A stretch of DNA of 64,000 bases from Chitinophagales bacterium (GTDB lineage: Bacteria; Bacteroidota; Bacteroidia; Chitinophagales; CAIODY01). The notes beneath the pieces are model-generated. The model did no database searches. It saw nothing but the letters and a program-made list of their open reading frames with translations, and had not been told where the DNA came from. The number at the start of each line of letters is the position of its first letter. Positions within the stretch are counted from its first letter, which is position 1. Made by a program: the position numbers and the translations under genes. Location: NCBI GenBank assembly GCA_947449695.1, contig CANFST010000006.1, positions 27,512 to 91,511 of the forward strand, read 5' to 3'. This document shows positions 63,361 through 64,000 of this stretch, piece by piece.

Positions 63361-63447
63361 TGTTCTGCCAAGTTTGTAACTTGACATTTGTAATGGACGA
63401 TTTCAAATCGTCTGTTAGGTGTGTCGAGTTGCAAACTCGACAGAACA
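63361..63447. repeat. Composite palindromic (REP-like) element
   Basis: The 87-bp block is bounded by TGTTCTG (63361-63367) and its inverse CAGAACA (63441-63447). Inside are three different palindromes: CAAGTT-TGT-AACTTG, GACGATTT-C-AAATCGTC and GTCGAGTT-GCA-AACTCGAC. Such chained hairpins are a style of small intergenic repeat in Bacteroidota. I saw no second copy in the window. It joins mutS to a broken istB. Confidence 0.7.
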
Positions 63448-63981
63448 TCAAGGCTGACGGACATGGATAAGAACACTGTTCATCGCTTGGCAGATTGTGA
63501 ATTTATTAAGCGATGCGAAAATGTTTTAATCACAGGTTCAACAGGAACAGGTAAAAGTTTTTTAGCTTCTGCTATTGGTCAACAGGCTTGCCAACTGGGT
63601 TTTAAAGTATTGTACACCAGCACTACCAAACTTTTTTCTCAACTAAAAATGGCAAAAGCTGATGGCTCTGCTATTCGTGAATTAGCAAAAATTGAACGAC
63701 AAGATTTATTAATCTTAGATGATTTTGGATTAGAGCCGTTTGATAGTGCCAGTCGTTTAGCGTTGATGGAAGTGATGGAAGATAGGCACGGTAAGCGTTC
63801 TACGATTATCACTTCACAGTTACCCGTGAAGCAATGGTATGATGTGATTGGCGAAAAAACTATTGCGGATGCTATTTTAGACCGTTTAGTTCATGATGCT
63901 GGGCGCATTGAATTATATGGGGAATCATTGCGAAAAAAATGGTCGAAAAATCAACCCAATTTATCAACTAAAAATATCTAA
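63448..63981 (+). pseudogene. istB: IS21-family istB ATPase, 5' truncated
   Basis: From about 63463 the frame reads DMDKNTVHRLADCEFIKRC, then the Walker A ENVLITGSTGTGKSFLASAI, KVLYTSTTKLFSQLKMAKAD, Walker B LLILDDFGLEPFD, STIITSQLPVKQWYDVIGEK and ADAILDRLVHDAGRIEL, all as in IS21-type helper ATPases. About 175 residues are kept, while IstB normally has about 245, so some 70 N-terminal residues are missing; the frame opens in the REP-like element instead. istA is not upstream. No disabling change is seen in the ATPase core, so a short product from the ATG at 63463 cannot be excluded. Confidence 0.82.
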
Positions 63982-64000
63982 TTTTACAACCACTAAATGC

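Overview
The window is a gap-poor, AT-rich stretch of a Bacteroidota chromosome, most likely from the Chitinophagia/Sphingobacteriia side; the family is not settled by what I can see. Pointers are: Bacteroidota-type promoters (TTTG, 19-20 nt, TAnnTTTG) in front of many genes; type IX secretion C-terminal sorting domains; signal peptides cut before glutamine (Ala-Gln) together with a glutaminyl-peptide cyclotransferase gene; a DUF4295 gene behind rpmG; and family members typical of the phylum (DUF3667, DUF4286, DUF4288, DUF1573, outer-membrane beta-barrels with a CarboxypepD-like N-domain). It is mostly core chromosome. There is no prophage and no CRISPR array, and the only mobile DNA is at the right edge. 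Layout: 1-2 kb holds the start of the large ribosomal-protein operon on the minus strand (rplC, rplD), led by its own promoter and a roughly 200-nt leader. 2.4-7.2 kb holds two large secreted proteins with T9SS-type C-termini. 7.4-13.2 kb is a minus-strand envelope cluster: a MBOAT O-acyltransferase, two SGNH esterase-like proteins, a dolichol-phosphate-mannose-synthase-like glycosyltransferase and a DnaQ-type exonuclease. 13.4-21 kb has class I aldolase, tRNA-Leu and tRNA-Gly, a hybrid histidine kinase, acetyl-CoA synthetase, a DUF3667 membrane protein and an enoyl-CoA hydratase. 21-25 kb has two glycosyltransferases, an O-methyltransferase and a glucosaminidase. 25-28 kb is a LytS/LytR-type two-component pair in one operon with a DUF4288 protein and a LiaF-like membrane protein. 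28-35 kb holds P5C dehydrogenase, a TonB-receptor-like barrel, ispD, a membrane protein and MsrA. 35.4-39.2 kb is a B12-dependent ribonucleotide reductase behind a 495-bp non-coding region with clustered DnaA boxes. 40.4-44.3 kb holds DNA ligase, preceded by a second partial copy of its 5' end, and thiD. 44.4-53.7 kb holds thrS, a DUF47/PiT phosphate uptake pair, riboflavin synthase and small envelope or stress genes. 53.7-54.4 kb is the rpmB-rpmG-DUF4295 operon. 54.5-60.7 kb is mainly envelope proteins plus the glutaminyl cyclase. 60.7-63.3 kb is mutS, followed by a composite palindromic repeat and a 5'-truncated IS21-type istB running to the edge. How it fits together: the promoters of the three translation units (rplC, the tRNA pair, rpmB) share an identical TTTGCAGTCC core, suggesting one growth-linked control. 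Most secreted proteins obey the Bacteroidota Q-rule and would be substrates of the cyclase at 58 kb. The most unusual items are the partial ligA duplication around a membrane-protein gene, the DnaA-box cluster before the RNR gene, the S10-type operon starting at rplC without rpsJ, and the composite repeat joined to a broken istB. I did not find a clearly new defence or secretion system. Start codons were chosen partly from promoter positions, because Shine-Dalgarno sequences are weak here and several genes seem to start with TTG.
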